From the NCBI GenBank assembly GCA_905234715.1, contig CAJOJI010000015.1:1-47695 (forward strand): a stretch of DNA of 47,695 nt. Reading direction: 5' to 3'. Position numbers and translations under genes: made by a program. Below, piece after piece: positions 13,465 through 22,075 of this stretch. Within the stretch, counting starts at the first letter, position 1. Each line of letters begins with the position of its first letter. A model generated the notes under the pieces. The model saw only the letters and a list, made by a program, of their open reading frames with translations, made no database searches and had not been told where the DNA came from. This DNA is from an uncultured Saccharofermentans sp. (GTDB taxonomy: Bacteria; Bacillota; Clostridia; Saccharofermentanales; Saccharofermentanaceae).

Positions 13465-14553
13465 ATGGCTATAGATAAGAGCAAGACAGATCTAATCAAG
13501 GCGAAATATGAAGAACTTACCGGAACATTAAGTGATCCGGCCGTTGCGTCACGCCCTGATGAATATACGAAGTATTCCAAAGAACTTGCTGCCCTCAATC
13601 CGCAGGTGGAAGCAATCAAGAGTTACGAAGCCTGCGAAAAGGAAATCGAGGGAATCCTTGCTCTTCTTGAGAGCGGAGATCTCGGCGGCGATGACGAGAT
13701 GAGAAGTCTTGCAAACAGCGAACTTAACGATGCAAAAGACAGACTCGCTGATCTCGAAAAAGAACTCATGATCTACCTTGCTCCGGGCGACCCGAGAGAT
13801 TCAAGATCCGTAATCCTTGAGATCAGGGCAGGAGCAGGCGGAGAGGAATCCGCGCTTTTCGCATCCGACCTTTTCAAGATGTATAAAGGCTATGCCGCAC
13901 TCAAAGGTTTTGATGTAAGCATAGTTGATATGAGCCCGACGGAGCTTGGCGGCTATAAGGAAATAGTTGCAGAGATCGACGGCCCGAGAGTTTATTCGCG
14001 AATGAAGTTTGAGAGCGGCGTGCACAGAGTCCAGAGAGTGCCCGTCACGGAATCGGGCGGAAGAGTCCACACTTCAACTGCAACGGTTGCAGTTCTTCCT
14101 AAGGCTGAACCTACTGACGTAGAGATAAATCCCAATGATCTTAAGATCGACAGATTCAGGGCGTCGGGTGCCGGCGGACAGCATATCAACAAGACGTCTT
14201 CCGCAATAAGAATCACGCACCTTCCCACAGGCATGGTCGTAACCTGCCAGGACGAGAGATCACAGATCCAGAACAAGGAAAAAGCAATGGAAGTCCTTCA
14301 GTCACGTTTGTGGGCGATCGCTCATCAGGCTGATGTTGACAGGATCAGTGACGAAAGAAAATCACAGGTCGGAACGGGTGACAGATCCGAGAGGATAAGA
14401 ACATACAATTACCATCAGGGAAGAGTGACGGATCACAGAATAGGATTGACTCTTTACAAACTGGACAGTATCCTTGCAGGCGATCTTGATGAGATAGTAG
14501 ATGCACTTACTCTTGCTCAGGCGGCAGATAACGCCGGCGGCAGCGAAGAATAA
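13465..14553 (+). CDS. prfA: Peptide chain release factor 1
   Basis: At 362 residues it is full length for RF1. It reads UAA/UAG stop codons in the ribosomal A site and triggers peptide release. The catalytic GGQ is at residues 237-239 (GAGGQHINKTSSAIR) and the stop-codon recognition PVT motif lies in HRVQRVPVTESGG. No clear Shine-Dalgarno precedes the ATG at 13465. The gene that usually follows, prmC (the GGQ methyltransferase), is not here; tsaC follows directly, 16 bases downstream, as in other Firmicutes where prfA, prmC and the tsaC gene cluster. Confidence 0.97.
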   Translation: MAIDKSKTDLIKAKYEELTGTLSDPAVASRPDEYTKYSKELAALNPQVEAIKSYEACEKEIEGILALLESGDLGGDDEMRSLANSELNDAKDRLADLEKELMIYLAPGDPRDSRSVILEIRAGAGGEESALFASDLFKMYKGYAALKGFDVSIVDMSPTELGGYKEIVAEIDGPRVYSRMKFESGVHRVQRVPVTESGGRVHTSTATVAVLPKAEPTDVEINPNDLKIDRFRASGAGGQHINKTSSAIRITHLPTGMVVTCQDERSQIQNKEKAMEVLQSRLWAIAHQADVDRISDERKSQVGTGDRSERIRTYNYHQGRVTDHRIGLTLYKLDSILAGDLDEIVDALTLAQAADNAGGSEE

Positions 14554-14569
14554 ATCTAAGGTGATATTT

Positions 14570-16378
14570 ATGGACCGCGAAAAGAAGTATAAGAAAACAT
14601 TACTTATAGAATCAGACGACGATGCAGCATTAAAGGATGCTGCTGAGCATTTGAGAAACGGTGAGGTAATAGGTTTCCCCACAGAGACCGTTTACGGCCT
14701 TGGATGCGATGCCGGAAACGGCGAAGCGGTAAAGAGAGTTTTCGAAGCAAAGGGACGTCCTGCTGACAACCCGCTCATCTGCCATATCGGTGATAAGGAA
14801 CAGATCAAGGACATCGTTTCTGAGATCACTCCTCTGGCACAGACCCTCATCGATGCTTTCATGCCCGGTCCCATCACGATAGTAATGAAGAAGGCGGATT
14901 CCATATCGGATCAGACCACTGCAGGTCTTGATACGGTAGGCGTAAGAATGCCTTCACATCCCGTTGCAAATAAATTCCTTAAATACTGTGGTGTTCCTGT
15001 TGCGGCACCTTCCGCAAATCTTTCGGGCAGACCTTCACCCACGGGTGCAAGATCGGTCATCGAAGATATGGACGGATATATCTATGCGGTAATAGACGGC
15101 GGCGATTCCGAATTTGGTCTTGAGTCGACAGTCGTTGACTGTACAGGAACAGATCCTGTCATCTTAAGACCCGGCGCGGTTACAAAGGCAGACATTGATT
15201 CGGTTCTGAAGAATAAGGAGGCTGTTATGGCAGGTTCATTGTCAGGCAAAGAGGCACCGAGATCTCCCGGAATGAAGTACCGTCACTATGCTCCTTATGC
15301 ACAGGTCGAGATAATGGAGATGCCTGAAGGAACAAAGATAACAGGCGACGATGCCATAGGTTCAGACGGTAAGATTGCCAATAGTTCTTTCACGGTTGAA
15401 GACCTTAAGAAACTTTCAGATGACGAGGCAAAGGAACTTGTAAATATCGCTTCTCCTTTCATCCTCAGATCAAGAGAACTCCTTTCCAAAAATCCGTTTA
15501 CGAGGATCGGTCTTTACTGCGGCAGCGAGATAAAAGCTGTTTACGACAAGCTCAATGACAAGATCCTTTCCGCACATATAGAATTCTGCGTTTACGGTAA
15601 GACTGTCGACGTAGCATGTGCATCACACGGCCTTTTCGAAGGCCTGAGATTTTTAGACGTTCAGGAAGTCGATGTAATACTTGCGCAGGGCTTCACCGGT
15701 GAAGGGTTGTCGGTAGCTTACATGAACAGACTTTCAAAAGCATCCGGCAAAAAAGAGGAGCTTACTCCCGGTATGCCCGCACCTGCAAGGCCTTCAAGAA
15801 CGCCGCTTCCGATCGATGCTTTCAAGGACACCTATACGGGTTCCGTACTCTTTGTTGACGATAACAATATTTCTTTGTCTGCATGCTGCGAAGCTCTTAT
15901 GAGACGCATGCTCGAAAAGAATGAACCTTACATTTCGAATTTAGCCGCAGATACCGGATTTGAGATCTACTGTGAATCAGCAGGACTTACTGCGATGGAC
16001 GGACTTGATCCTGATTCACAGATGGATAAGGCTGTAAGAGAACTTACAGGTCTCGGTTTAAGTTCAATCGAATCAAGAAGGGCAAATCCCGCCATCTACG
16101 ACTGCAATGATCTTATCCTGACGGTAAGGGATGAACAGGCATTTGCAATAACCAAGGCTTTCCCTGAGATAAAGGACAAGGTCTTCTCTCTGTCGACATT
16201 TGCTGCCGCTAACGGACTTGTCATGAAAGACTCTTCAGGAAGAGTCATGTCCATTTCTGTTCCTGACCCTTCAGGAGAGAATTACGAGACATATCTTCAT
16301 ACCGCAAAAGCCCTTAAAGCATGGCTTGAGCTGTTGTTCCCCTACATCCTCAAAGACCTCGGCGCATCAAGGGTTTAA
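14570..16378 (+). CDS. tsaC: Threonylcarbamoyl-AMP synthase (Sua5/TsaC) fused to a degenerate LMW phosphatase domain
   Basis: Residues 10-205 are a YrdC domain (EVIGFPTETVYGLGCDA, KGRPADNPL, VAAPSANLSGRPSPTGA, ILRPGAV), which makes threonylcarbamoyl-AMP for tRNA t6A37. Residues 230-390 are the Sua5 C-terminal domain (PRSPGMKYRHYAPYA). Residues 424-602 are a third domain homologous to low-molecular-weight tyrosine phosphatases (ESAGL, DLILTVRDE, DPSGENYETY). Its P-loop is VLFVDDNNISLSACCEAL where active enzymes have VLFVCxGNxCRS: the catalytic Cys is Asp430 and the Arg is Leu436, so it cannot be a normal phosphatase. In Bacillus these are separate neighbours (ywlC, ywlE). I take the ATG at 14570 with AAGGTG upstream; an earlier in-frame ATG lies inside prfA. 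Confidence 0.93.
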   Translation: MDREKKYKKTLLIESDDDAALKDAAEHLRNGEVIGFPTETVYGLGCDAGNGEAVKRVFEAKGRPADNPLICHIGDKEQIKDIVSEITPLAQTLIDAFMPGPITIVMKKADSISDQTTAGLDTVGVRMPSHPVANKFLKYCGVPVAAPSANLSGRPSPTGARSVIEDMDGYIYAVIDGGDSEFGLESTVVDCTGTDPVILRPGAVTKADIDSVLKNKEAVMAGSLSGKEAPRSPGMKYRHYAPYAQVEIMEMPEGTKITGDDAIGSDGKIANSSFTVEDLKKLSDDEAKELVNIASPFILRSRELLSKNPFTRIGLYCGSEIKAVYDKLNDKILSAHIEFCVYGKTVDVACASHGLFEGLRFLDVQEVDVILAQGFTGEGLSVAYMNRLSKASGKKEELTPGMPAPARPSRTPLPIDAFKDTYTGSVLFVDDNNISLSACCEALMRRMLEKNEPYISNLAADTGFEIYCESAGLTAMDGLDPDSQMDKAVRELTGLGLSSIESRRANPAIYDCNDLILTVRDEQAFAITKAFPEIKDKVFSLSTFAAANGLVMKDSSGRVMSISVPDPSGENYETYLHTAKALKAWLELLFPYILKDLGASRV

Positions 16379-16401
16379 TTCACTTTTTGGGACAGAAAAA
16401 A

Positions 16402-16440
16402 TTGAGACTGGTCTCAAATGACCCTCTAAAGTCTCAATCT
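16402..16440 (+). other. Mutually exclusive hairpins after tsaC
   Basis: ATTGAGAC (about 16402) can pair with GGTCTCAAAT immediately downstream or with GTCTCAAT near 16432. No T-run follows either, so simple termination is not obvious. The rest of 16379-16540 shows no gene. Confidence 0.4.
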
Positions 16441-16543
16441 GCTCTGAAAGGGTAGAATTTTGAATTTCGGGTTGTTAGAATCTCCCTGTAAGAATTAGGC
16501 AGGACACAGAACGGCGATAACAGCTCTTATATATAGTAAATGC

Positions 16544-16573
16544 TTGACTTTGGTTCTGTTGCTGTGTTATTCT
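16544..16573 (+). promoter_or_regulatory. Promoter of the rpsF-ssb-rpsR operon
   Basis: TTGACT (16544-16549) and TATTCT (16568-16573) with an 18-bp spacer (or TTATTC with 17 bp). Confidence 0.6.
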
Positions 16574-16580
16574 TCTCGTT

Positions 16581-16626
16581 GCCGTTTATATAAAGGCGGC
16601 ATCCTTGCCCGGATCAGGCCGGGCCG
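16581..16626 (+). promoter_or_regulatory. rpsF leader hairpin, possible S6:S18 autoregulatory site
   Basis: A GC-rich hairpin GCCCGG/CCGGGC (16607-16624) is extended by CGGC/GCCG after a six-base bulge. The same CGGC (16597-16600) could instead pair with GCCG at 16581-16584. Many bacteria carry an S6:S18-binding leader at this position with a bulged CCG; I cannot confirm the exact motif. The RBS AAGGAGGTG follows at about 16637. Confidence 0.4.
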
Positions 16627-16652
16627 TAAAGTCCAGAAGGAGGTGAATAACA

Positions 16653-16940
16653 ATGGCAAACCAGTATCGTTTGATCACAATCCTCAGCACCGCTGCAGGT
16701 GAGGAGGGCATTGCTTCTCTTACTGACACAATTAAGGCTAAGATCGAATCAGGTGCTACGATTGATGCATTCGACACAATCGGAACACGTGAGCTCGCTT
16801 ACGAGATTGAAGGTCAGAAGAACGGCTACTATGTTCAGACAGTATTTACTGCCGAGAGCGATTTCCCTAAGGAACTTGAGCGTGTTCTCAAGATCACTGA
16901 TGGCGTTATCCGTTATCTCATTGTTCGTGTCGGTGAGTAA
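16653..16940 (+). CDS. rpsF: 30S ribosomal protein S6
   Basis: 95 residues, normal S6 length, with ANQYRLITILSTAAGEEGIA at the start and GYYVQTVFTAESDFPKELER, DGVIRYLIVRVGE at the end. S6 pairs with S18 on the 30S platform, and the rpsR gene is in the same operon. The RBS AAGGAGGTGA is strong. The gene order rpsF-ssb-rpsR is the standard Firmicute arrangement. Confidence 0.97.
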   Translation: MANQYRLITILSTAAGEEGIASLTDTIKAKIESGATIDAFDTIGTRELAYEIEGQKNGYYVQTVFTAESDFPKELERVLKITDGVIRYLIVRVGE

Positions 16941-16967
16941 TCACTTAAGACAGGAAGGTAACAGTAA

Positions 16968-17459
16968 ATGAACAAAGTAGAATTAGTCGGAAGACTTACC
17001 AAGGACCCGGAAGTTAAGGTCACTTCAAACCAGACCCAGTTCTGCAACTTCACAGTAGCAGTTGACAGACGTTTTAAAGATCAGAATGGCCAGAGACAGG
17101 CTGATTTCATCAACTGTGTCGCTTGGCGCCAGACGGCAGTCTTTATCCAGAAGTATTTCCGTAAAGGCAACCGTATCGGTTTGGTAGGAAGCATTCAGAC
17201 AAGAAGCTACGATGATCAGAGCGGACAGAAAAAGTTCATTACCGAAGTCGTTATCGACGAGGCTGAGTTCGTAGAATCTTCCGGTGCGACATCCGGAGAC
17301 ACATATCGTCAGGAGCCTGCTCCTACGCAGTCTTTCAATCCCCCGGCAACTGATTCAGTTGCAGCAAGTGCACCCACTGCTCCCAACATGCAGATCGATG
17401 CACCTACGATGGGCGGTTTTGATGAAGGTCAGTCCGGTGAGCTTCCATTTGAGATTTAA
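16968..17459 (+). CDS. ssb: Single-stranded DNA-binding protein
   Basis: The N-terminal OB fold (NKVELVGRLTKDPEVKVT, FTVAVDRRFKD, ADFINCVAWRQTAVFIQKYF) covers residues 1-110. A Gln/Pro/Ala-rich linker follows, and the acidic tail ends ELPFEI, a variant of the usual DDxPF protein-interaction tip. It coats ssDNA in replication and repair. At 163 residues the length is normal. It lies between rpsF and rpsR. Confidence 0.97.
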   Translation: MNKVELVGRLTKDPEVKVTSNQTQFCNFTVAVDRRFKDQNGQRQADFINCVAWRQTAVFIQKYFRKGNRIGLVGSIQTRSYDDQSGQKKFITEVVIDEAEFVESSGATSGDTYRQEPAPTQSFNPPATDSVAASAPTAPNMQIDAPTMGGFDEGQSGELPFEI

Positions 17460-17478
17460 TTAAAGGAGATCACTCAAA

Positions 17479-17751
17479 ATGGCAGAGAACAGAGCACCCA
17501 GAGCCGGTGGTAGAGATTTTGCCGGCGGAATGAGACAGAGAAGAACACGCAGGAAGGTTTGCAACTTCTGCGCAAATAAGGTTGAGGCTATCGACTTTAT
17601 GGATGAAGTTACTCTCAAGAAGTACATTTCCGAGAACGGAAAGATCCTTCCCAAGAGAATGACTGGCACATGCGCAATCCACCAGCGTGAGCTTACAACA
17701 GCTATCAAGCGTGCACGTCAGGTTGCTATCTTGCCCTACACGGTTCAGTAA
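17479..17751 (+). CDS. rpsR: 30S ribosomal protein S18
   Basis: 90 residues with the typical [40 protein letters not shown] and [13 protein letters not shown]. The CxxC pair in VCNFCA and the later C (GTCAIHQ) resemble zinc-binding S18 paralogues. RBS AAGGAG. Last gene of the rpsF operon. Confidence 0.97.
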   Translation: MAENRAPRAGGRDFAGGMRQRRTRRKVCNFCANKVEAIDFMDEVTLKKYISENGKILPKRMTGTCAIHQRELTTAIKRARQVAILPYTVQ

Positions 17752-17824
17752 TCCGTTTTTGGGACAACAGCACCCGTGATTTACACAAATCACGCAAGCT
17801 AAGTTATAATTTAAAAAATTTATT

Positions 17825-17881
17825 ACAATCGGGCACCTCCAGGGCATATAATATGTTCTTAGGAGATAGCCCGATTGTTTT
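17825..17881 (+). terminator. Terminator/leader hairpin upstream of rplI with anti-Shine-Dalgarno
   Basis: A perfect 10-bp stem ACAATCGGGC/GCCCGATTGT followed by TTTT would end the rpsF operon. Its loop carries ACCTCC (17835-17840), complementary to the rplI RBS GGAGGT (17905-17910), and also a TATAAT at about 17848 that could be a -10 box. It may therefore act as terminator, attenuator or promoter region. A second perfect hairpin CGTGATTT/AAATCACG lies at about 17774-17794. Confidence 0.6.
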
Positions 17882-17918
17882 GTAAAAGATAATAGGGCGA
17901 AAGCGGAGGTTTATTGTT

Positions 17919-18365
17919 ATGAAGGTAATTCTTCTTTCAGATGTAAAGAATGTAGGCAAGTCAAATGAGGTCGTTAACGTAAGCGACGGTTATGCCAGGA
18001 ATTTTCTGTTTAAGAAAGGACTTGCAAAGGAAGTAACTTCCGCAAATCTTAATGAAGTAAAGCTTCAGACCGGTGCCAAGGCCGAGCATGAGAGAAGAGC
18101 TCTTATCGCGGCTCAGGATGCTAAGAAGATCCTCGACGGCAAAGTCTTCAAGGTAGTCGCAAGAGGCGGCGCTGACGGAAGACTCTACGGTGCTGTTACT
18201 GCACAGGATATTTCAGACAGCCTTAAGAAGGAAGGTTTTGATATCGACAAGAAGAAGGTCGTTATCTCAAACCCCATCAAGAACACAGGCATGTTCAAGA
18301 CAAGAGTTAAGCTTCACCCCCAGGTATCTGCCGATATCAATGTTGAAGTCGTAACAGGCGCTTGA
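17919..18365 (+). CDS. rplI: 50S ribosomal protein L9
   Basis: 148 residues, normal length. The N-terminal RNA-binding domain ([34 protein letters not shown], quoted here only as start and end landmarks MKVILL and FLFKKG) is joined by a helix to a C-terminal domain ([37 protein letters not shown]). It binds 23S rRNA near the L1 stalk. RBS GGAGGT. It heads the rplI-dnaB unit. Confidence 0.97.
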   Translation: MKVILLSDVKNVGKSNEVVNVSDGYARNFLFKKGLAKEVTSANLNEVKLQTGAKAEHERRALIAAQDAKKILDGKVFKVVARGGADGRLYGAVTAQDISDSLKKEGFDIDKKKVVISNPIKNTGMFKTRVKLHPQVSADINVEVVTGA

Positions 18366-18383
18366 TGAGAAACTGATACTGAC

Positions 18384-19991
18384 ATGGCTGATAATCAGGA
18401 CTACATGAATAATCTTATCGATCAGGGTTCATTCGACAATGTTGATGTCGAAGCCGAAATGGCCCTGCTCTCGCTTTGCATGCGCAAAGACACGGCTATT
18501 CTCGGTACTGTTGAGAACAGGATAGAAGAAGGCGATTTTACCGATGCGCGCAACCGCATCATCTTCAGCGTCATCTCCGACATGTTCCTCGAGAATGCCA
18601 AGATCGACCGTATCACGGTATTTGCCGAGATCGAGAGAAGAGGACTTGCCGATAAGGCAGGCGGCAGGAGATATGTATACCGTGTAGGCGACCAGACAGC
18701 CGTATCTTCGGCATTTGACGGTTACGTCGATGCCATTAAGGAAAGAAGCAGCAGAGCTAAGCTCCTTAGTGCAGTCGAAGACATCAGGAAAAAGACATTG
18801 GGCGGCAAACTCCGCTCCAATGAAGCAGTAGACTATGCGATCGGTGAGATCTCACGCTTAAGAGGCGTCGGCGAGACCAAAGGTTTCGAGGGCATGCCCG
18901 AGATCTTGAAGCTCACCATGAATGAGATCACTTCAGAACTTAAAGATGACAGTTCCGGAGGAAAGGTAAAACTCGGCTATCCGAGGCTCGATTCCATGCT
19001 TGGCGGATTAAGACCCGGATCTCTTAATATCCTTGCTGCGCGCCCCAGTATGGGTAAGTCCGCGCTTGCGATCAATATGGCTGCAAACGTTGCAAGCTAT
19101 CAGAATCCCGTAGCAATTTTCTCACTCGAAATGAGCAAGCAGGAGATCGCTTCGAGACTTATGTCCACATTCATGAATAAGCCCGTAAGCGAGATCATCT
19201 ACTCTCATAAGATGACTGACAGCGATAAAAAGCAGATTGACCGTGCGCTCGAAAAACTTGCGGAATATCCCATCTTTATCGACGATAATTCAGATACAAA
19301 TCCTATGACGATGAAGTCCAAGCTTCAGCAGCTTTTTGCAGGCCCCAACAAGCCCAGACTCGTAATCATCGACTATCTGCAGCTCATGACGATGCCGGGC
19401 AAGAGCGGAAGATCGCGTAATGAAGAAGTTACCGATATTTCCAGAAGCTTGAAGCTTCTTGCCAAGGAATTCAACATTCCGTTTATTGCTCTTTCACAGC
19501 TCTCCAGAGGCGCTGCGCAAAGAGACGATCACACACCTCAGCTTTCCGACTTGAGAGACTCAGGTGCAATCGAGCAGGATGCCGATACTGTAATGTTTAT
19601 CGACAGGCCTGATTACTACAAGAAAAAGGACGAAGAGGGAGCTTCTGATGATGCTCCTGAAGCAGTCAATTTCAAGGATAACAGTGATGCGAAGCCCGCA
19701 TATATCTATCTGTCCAAGAACCGTCACGGCAAGACGGGCAGAGATTCCGTATGGTGGGTTCCCAGAAAGACGCTGTTTATCGAGCATAATGACAAAGATC
19801 CTGAGGAAGGCGGAAGCTCCTATACAAGAACTGTTGACGGTGATGCCGCAGCTCAGAATTATAATTTTGACAGTGTAACAACGGACGAGGGTCCGATCCC
19901 GGAACCTCCCATGCCTGACAATGCCGATATACCGCCCGAAGGTGATGATTTCTTTGCTCAGGCAAATGACGATTTCCCGAGCGGGTTTTAA
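18384..19991 (+). CDS. dnaB: Replicative DNA helicase
   Basis: The 535-residue protein has the N-terminal helical domain (DVEAEMALLSLCM, near residue 20), Walker A ARPSMGKSALAIN, H2/B motif LVIIDYLQLM, and FIALSQLSRGAAQRDDHTPQLSDLRDSGAIEQDAD, where the conserved Arg finger region lies. It unwinds DNA at the fork as a hexamer. A Pro/Asp/Glu-rich tail of about 60 residues makes it longer than typical DnaB (about 450). It directly follows rplI as in many Firmicutes. There is no clear Shine-Dalgarno just before the ATG. Confidence 0.97.
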   Translation: MADNQDYMNNLIDQGSFDNVDVEAEMALLSLCMRKDTAILGTVENRIEEGDFTDARNRIIFSVISDMFLENAKIDRITVFAEIERRGLADKAGGRRYVYRVGDQTAVSSAFDGYVDAIKERSSRAKLLSAVEDIRKKTLGGKLRSNEAVDYAIGEISRLRGVGETKGFEGMPEILKLTMNEITSELKDDSSGGKVKLGYPRLDSMLGGLRPGSLNILAARPSMGKSALAINMAANVASYQNPVAIFSLEMSKQEIASRLMSTFMNKPVSEIIYSHKMTDSDKKQIDRALEKLAEYPIFIDDNSDTNPMTMKSKLQQLFAGPNKPRLVIIDYLQLMTMPGKSGRSRNEEVTDISRSLKLLAKEFNIPFIALSQLSRGAAQRDDHTPQLSDLRDSGAIEQDADTVMFIDRPDYYKKKDEEGASDDAPEAVNFKDNSDAKPAYIYLSKNRHGKTGRDSVWWVPRKTLFIEHNDKDPEEGGSSYTRTVDGDAAAQNYNFDSVTTDEGPIPEPPMPDNADIPPEGDDFFAQANDDFPSGF

Positions 19992-19994
19992 GTT

Positions 19995-21539
19995 TTGAAA
20001 GAAGATAAGTCAAAGTCAGATCCGATCTTAGATCAGGTCCTTGAGTTCTCAAGGGTTAAGGGGCTTTTTGACTGCGGCACTGTTGTTGTCGGATTGTCCG
20101 GAGGTCCTGATTCCGTTGCACTTCTTTGTATTCTCAAGGCATTAAAAGACCGTAAGGATATCGGTTGCGATATCCGCGCTTTTCACTGCAATCACCATTT
20201 AAGACCTGAGGTCTGTGATGAGGAGGCCGCACAGGTAAAGACACTGTGTGAAGATCTCGGAATCGAACTTAAAGTAATAGATTTCGACTGTGCCGGATTT
20301 GCAAAGCTTAACCGCATTTCCGATGAAACGGCGGGAAGAATTCTGCGTTACGAAGCATTTGAACAATATGCGGCAGCGATTGAAAAGGCTACTTCGAAAA
20401 AAGTAAGGATAGCGATCGCCCATCACAAAGACGATATTGCAGAGACAATGATGATGAATCTCTTCAGAGGCTCAGGCCTGGAAGGTCTCGTGAATCCGAA
20501 AAGCATTACCGGAAGGATCATCAGGCCTCTTCTTTGTCTCAATAAGAGCGAGCTGGTCGGATATCTTGAAAGCCGCGGAATCAAGTATGCGGTGGACCAG
20601 ACAAATCTTTCGACAGACGGCACCAGGAACACATGGCGCAATGATATTCTTCCGAAGATCGGAGGATACTATAACGAAGATCCTGCAGTTCCTCTTGCAA
20701 GAACTTATAAGCTCTTAAGCGACGACCTTGATTATATCAGCGACGCTGCAGGCAAGGCCTATGTGTCCGGCCGAAGCAGTCTTTCGGGTCATCCCGTGCT
20801 TTCGGTAAAAGAGATCAAAGATCTTCATATGGCCCTGAAATCACGTGTTATCAGGCTTCTCTGGTATGAGACGTTCGGCGACCTCATCGATTTTGAAGAG
20901 ACTCACTTATCTGACTGCTCATCAATGCTGAACCGTGATACGTCAGGCGAACTTATCCTTGATATGCCGTTCGGAAGAAAAGCATACAGGCATGAAGATG
21001 TGTTCGGATTCGCAGAATCAGGAAAAACAGAGGTATTGGCAGCGAAAATTGCCGAAAACATGGGCTTTCTGGTATCTGACGGACCGTTAAAGCTCGAACT
21101 TAAGACTGAAGATATCCCGAATGACGGTGAAATTGTCCTTCAAATCCCTAATTCTGCCCTAAAAATCAGGGTGTCGAGATTTGAGAATAAGGGTGATTTG
21201 GAGTATAATTGCTTATTGTGGTTTTGCCCCGTGGAAGCGATCCGTGAGGGCGGACTCACAGCAGGTAATTGCACAGGATCAGGATCCGGTCTTCGCATGA
21301 GAAGAGCAGGTTCCTCGGGCAGCAAAGAGCTTAACCGCCTTATGACTGACCTTAAGATCCCCGAATCTGCAAGAAAGCAGATAATCTTTTTCGAGAAGGA
21401 CGGGGAAATATTGTGGTTACCGGGGTTCGGACACGGCGTGGGATTTACCAATGCCGTCAGCCGTGAAAGATATATCGCAGCACGTGCTGAAGCAGACGGA
21501 CCTGACGAGCTTATAAAGATTGCGATAGAAAGGCAGTAA
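19995..21539 (+). CDS. tilS: tRNA(Ile)-lysidine synthase
   Basis: The PP-loop ATPase motif SGGPDS is at residues 35-40, with HCNHHLRPE and HHKDDIAETMMMNLFRGSGLEGL following as in TilS. The C-terminal part (about 330-500) carries the TilS substrate-binding domains, ending NRLMTDLKIPESARK and GHGVGFTNAV. It adds lysine to C34 of tRNA-Ile(CAU) so that it reads AUA. The start is TTG at 19995, three bases after the dnaB stop. Its presence makes the UAU tRNA-Ile at 7955 redundant. The stop overlaps the hpt start (TAATG). Confidence 0.96.
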   Translation: MKEDKSKSDPILDQVLEFSRVKGLFDCGTVVVGLSGGPDSVALLCILKALKDRKDIGCDIRAFHCNHHLRPEVCDEEAAQVKTLCEDLGIELKVIDFDCAGFAKLNRISDETAGRILRYEAFEQYAAAIEKATSKKVRIAIAHHKDDIAETMMMNLFRGSGLEGLVNPKSITGRIIRPLLCLNKSELVGYLESRGIKYAVDQTNLSTDGTRNTWRNDILPKIGGYYNEDPAVPLARTYKLLSDDLDYISDAAGKAYVSGRSSLSGHPVLSVKEIKDLHMALKSRVIRLLWYETFGDLIDFEETHLSDCSSMLNRDTSGELILDMPFGRKAYRHEDVFGFAESGKTEVLAAKIAENMGFLVSDGPLKLELKTEDIPNDGEIVLQIPNSALKIRVSRFENKGDLEYNCLLWFCPVEAIREGGLTAGNCTGSGSGLRMRRAGSSGSKELNRLMTDLKIPESARKQIIFFEKDGEILWLPGFGHGVGFTNAVSRERYIAARAEADGPDELIKIAIERQ

Positions 21540-22069
21540 TGACTATGGCTATTAATACTGACACAGTATTGATCTCTCATGATGAGATAGAGCAGATGCT
21601 CGATCGTGTGAGTGCCGAACTCAACCGTGATTACAACGGCGAGCCTCTTGTTGTTGTAGGAATCCTCACAGGAGCTTTCATCTTTACTGCCGATCTTGTA
21701 AGACGCCTCGATATGCCTGTCATTGTTGACTTCATGCAGGTATCTTCATATGTAGGCGAGTACTCCACAGGAGAACTCAAGATAAAGAAGGATATGTCTT
21801 ACGATATCAAGGATATGAACGTTCTTATCGTTGAAGATATCATTGATACCGGAAGAACGCTGGCGCTCCTCAAGGAAAAGCTTCTTGAGAGAGGCCCTAA
21901 GTCACTTAAGATCTGCACAGCTTTCGACAAGCCGAGCAGAAGAGTGAATGACCTTAAACCTGATTATAACGGGATCACCATCCCGGATGAATTCATTGTC
22001 GGATATGGTCTTGACCTTGACGGCAAATATAGAGATTTCGACGATGTTAGGATCGTAAGAAAGGAATAA
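21539..22069 (+). CDS. hpt: Hypoxanthine phosphoribosyltransferase
   Basis: The 176-residue protein carries the canonical PRPP loop VLIVEDIIDTGRTLALL (catalytic Asp103), the purine-contact lysine in DLKPDYNG and the C-terminal FIVGYGLDLDGKYRD. It converts hypoxanthine or guanine plus PRPP to IMP or GMP. The tilS-hpt-ftsH order is the standard Firmicute arrangement. The start could be the ATG at 21539 or the one at 21545. Compare the aberrant paralogue at 631-1176. Confidence 0.96.
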   Translation: MTMAINTDTVLISHDEIEQMLDRVSAELNRDYNGEPLVVVGILTGAFIFTADLVRRLDMPVIVDFMQVSSYVGEYSTGELKIKKDMSYDIKDMNVLIVEDIIDTGRTLALLKEKLLERGPKSLKICTAFDKPSRRVNDLKPDYNGITIPDEFIVGYGLDLDGKYRDFDDVRIVRKE

Positions 22070-22075
22070 GAGAAA

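Noticed and set aside
13041..13619. 192-codon minus-strand frame
   Set aside because: It is antisense to the zinc-ribbon and prfA genes and crosses a clear plus-strand terminator.
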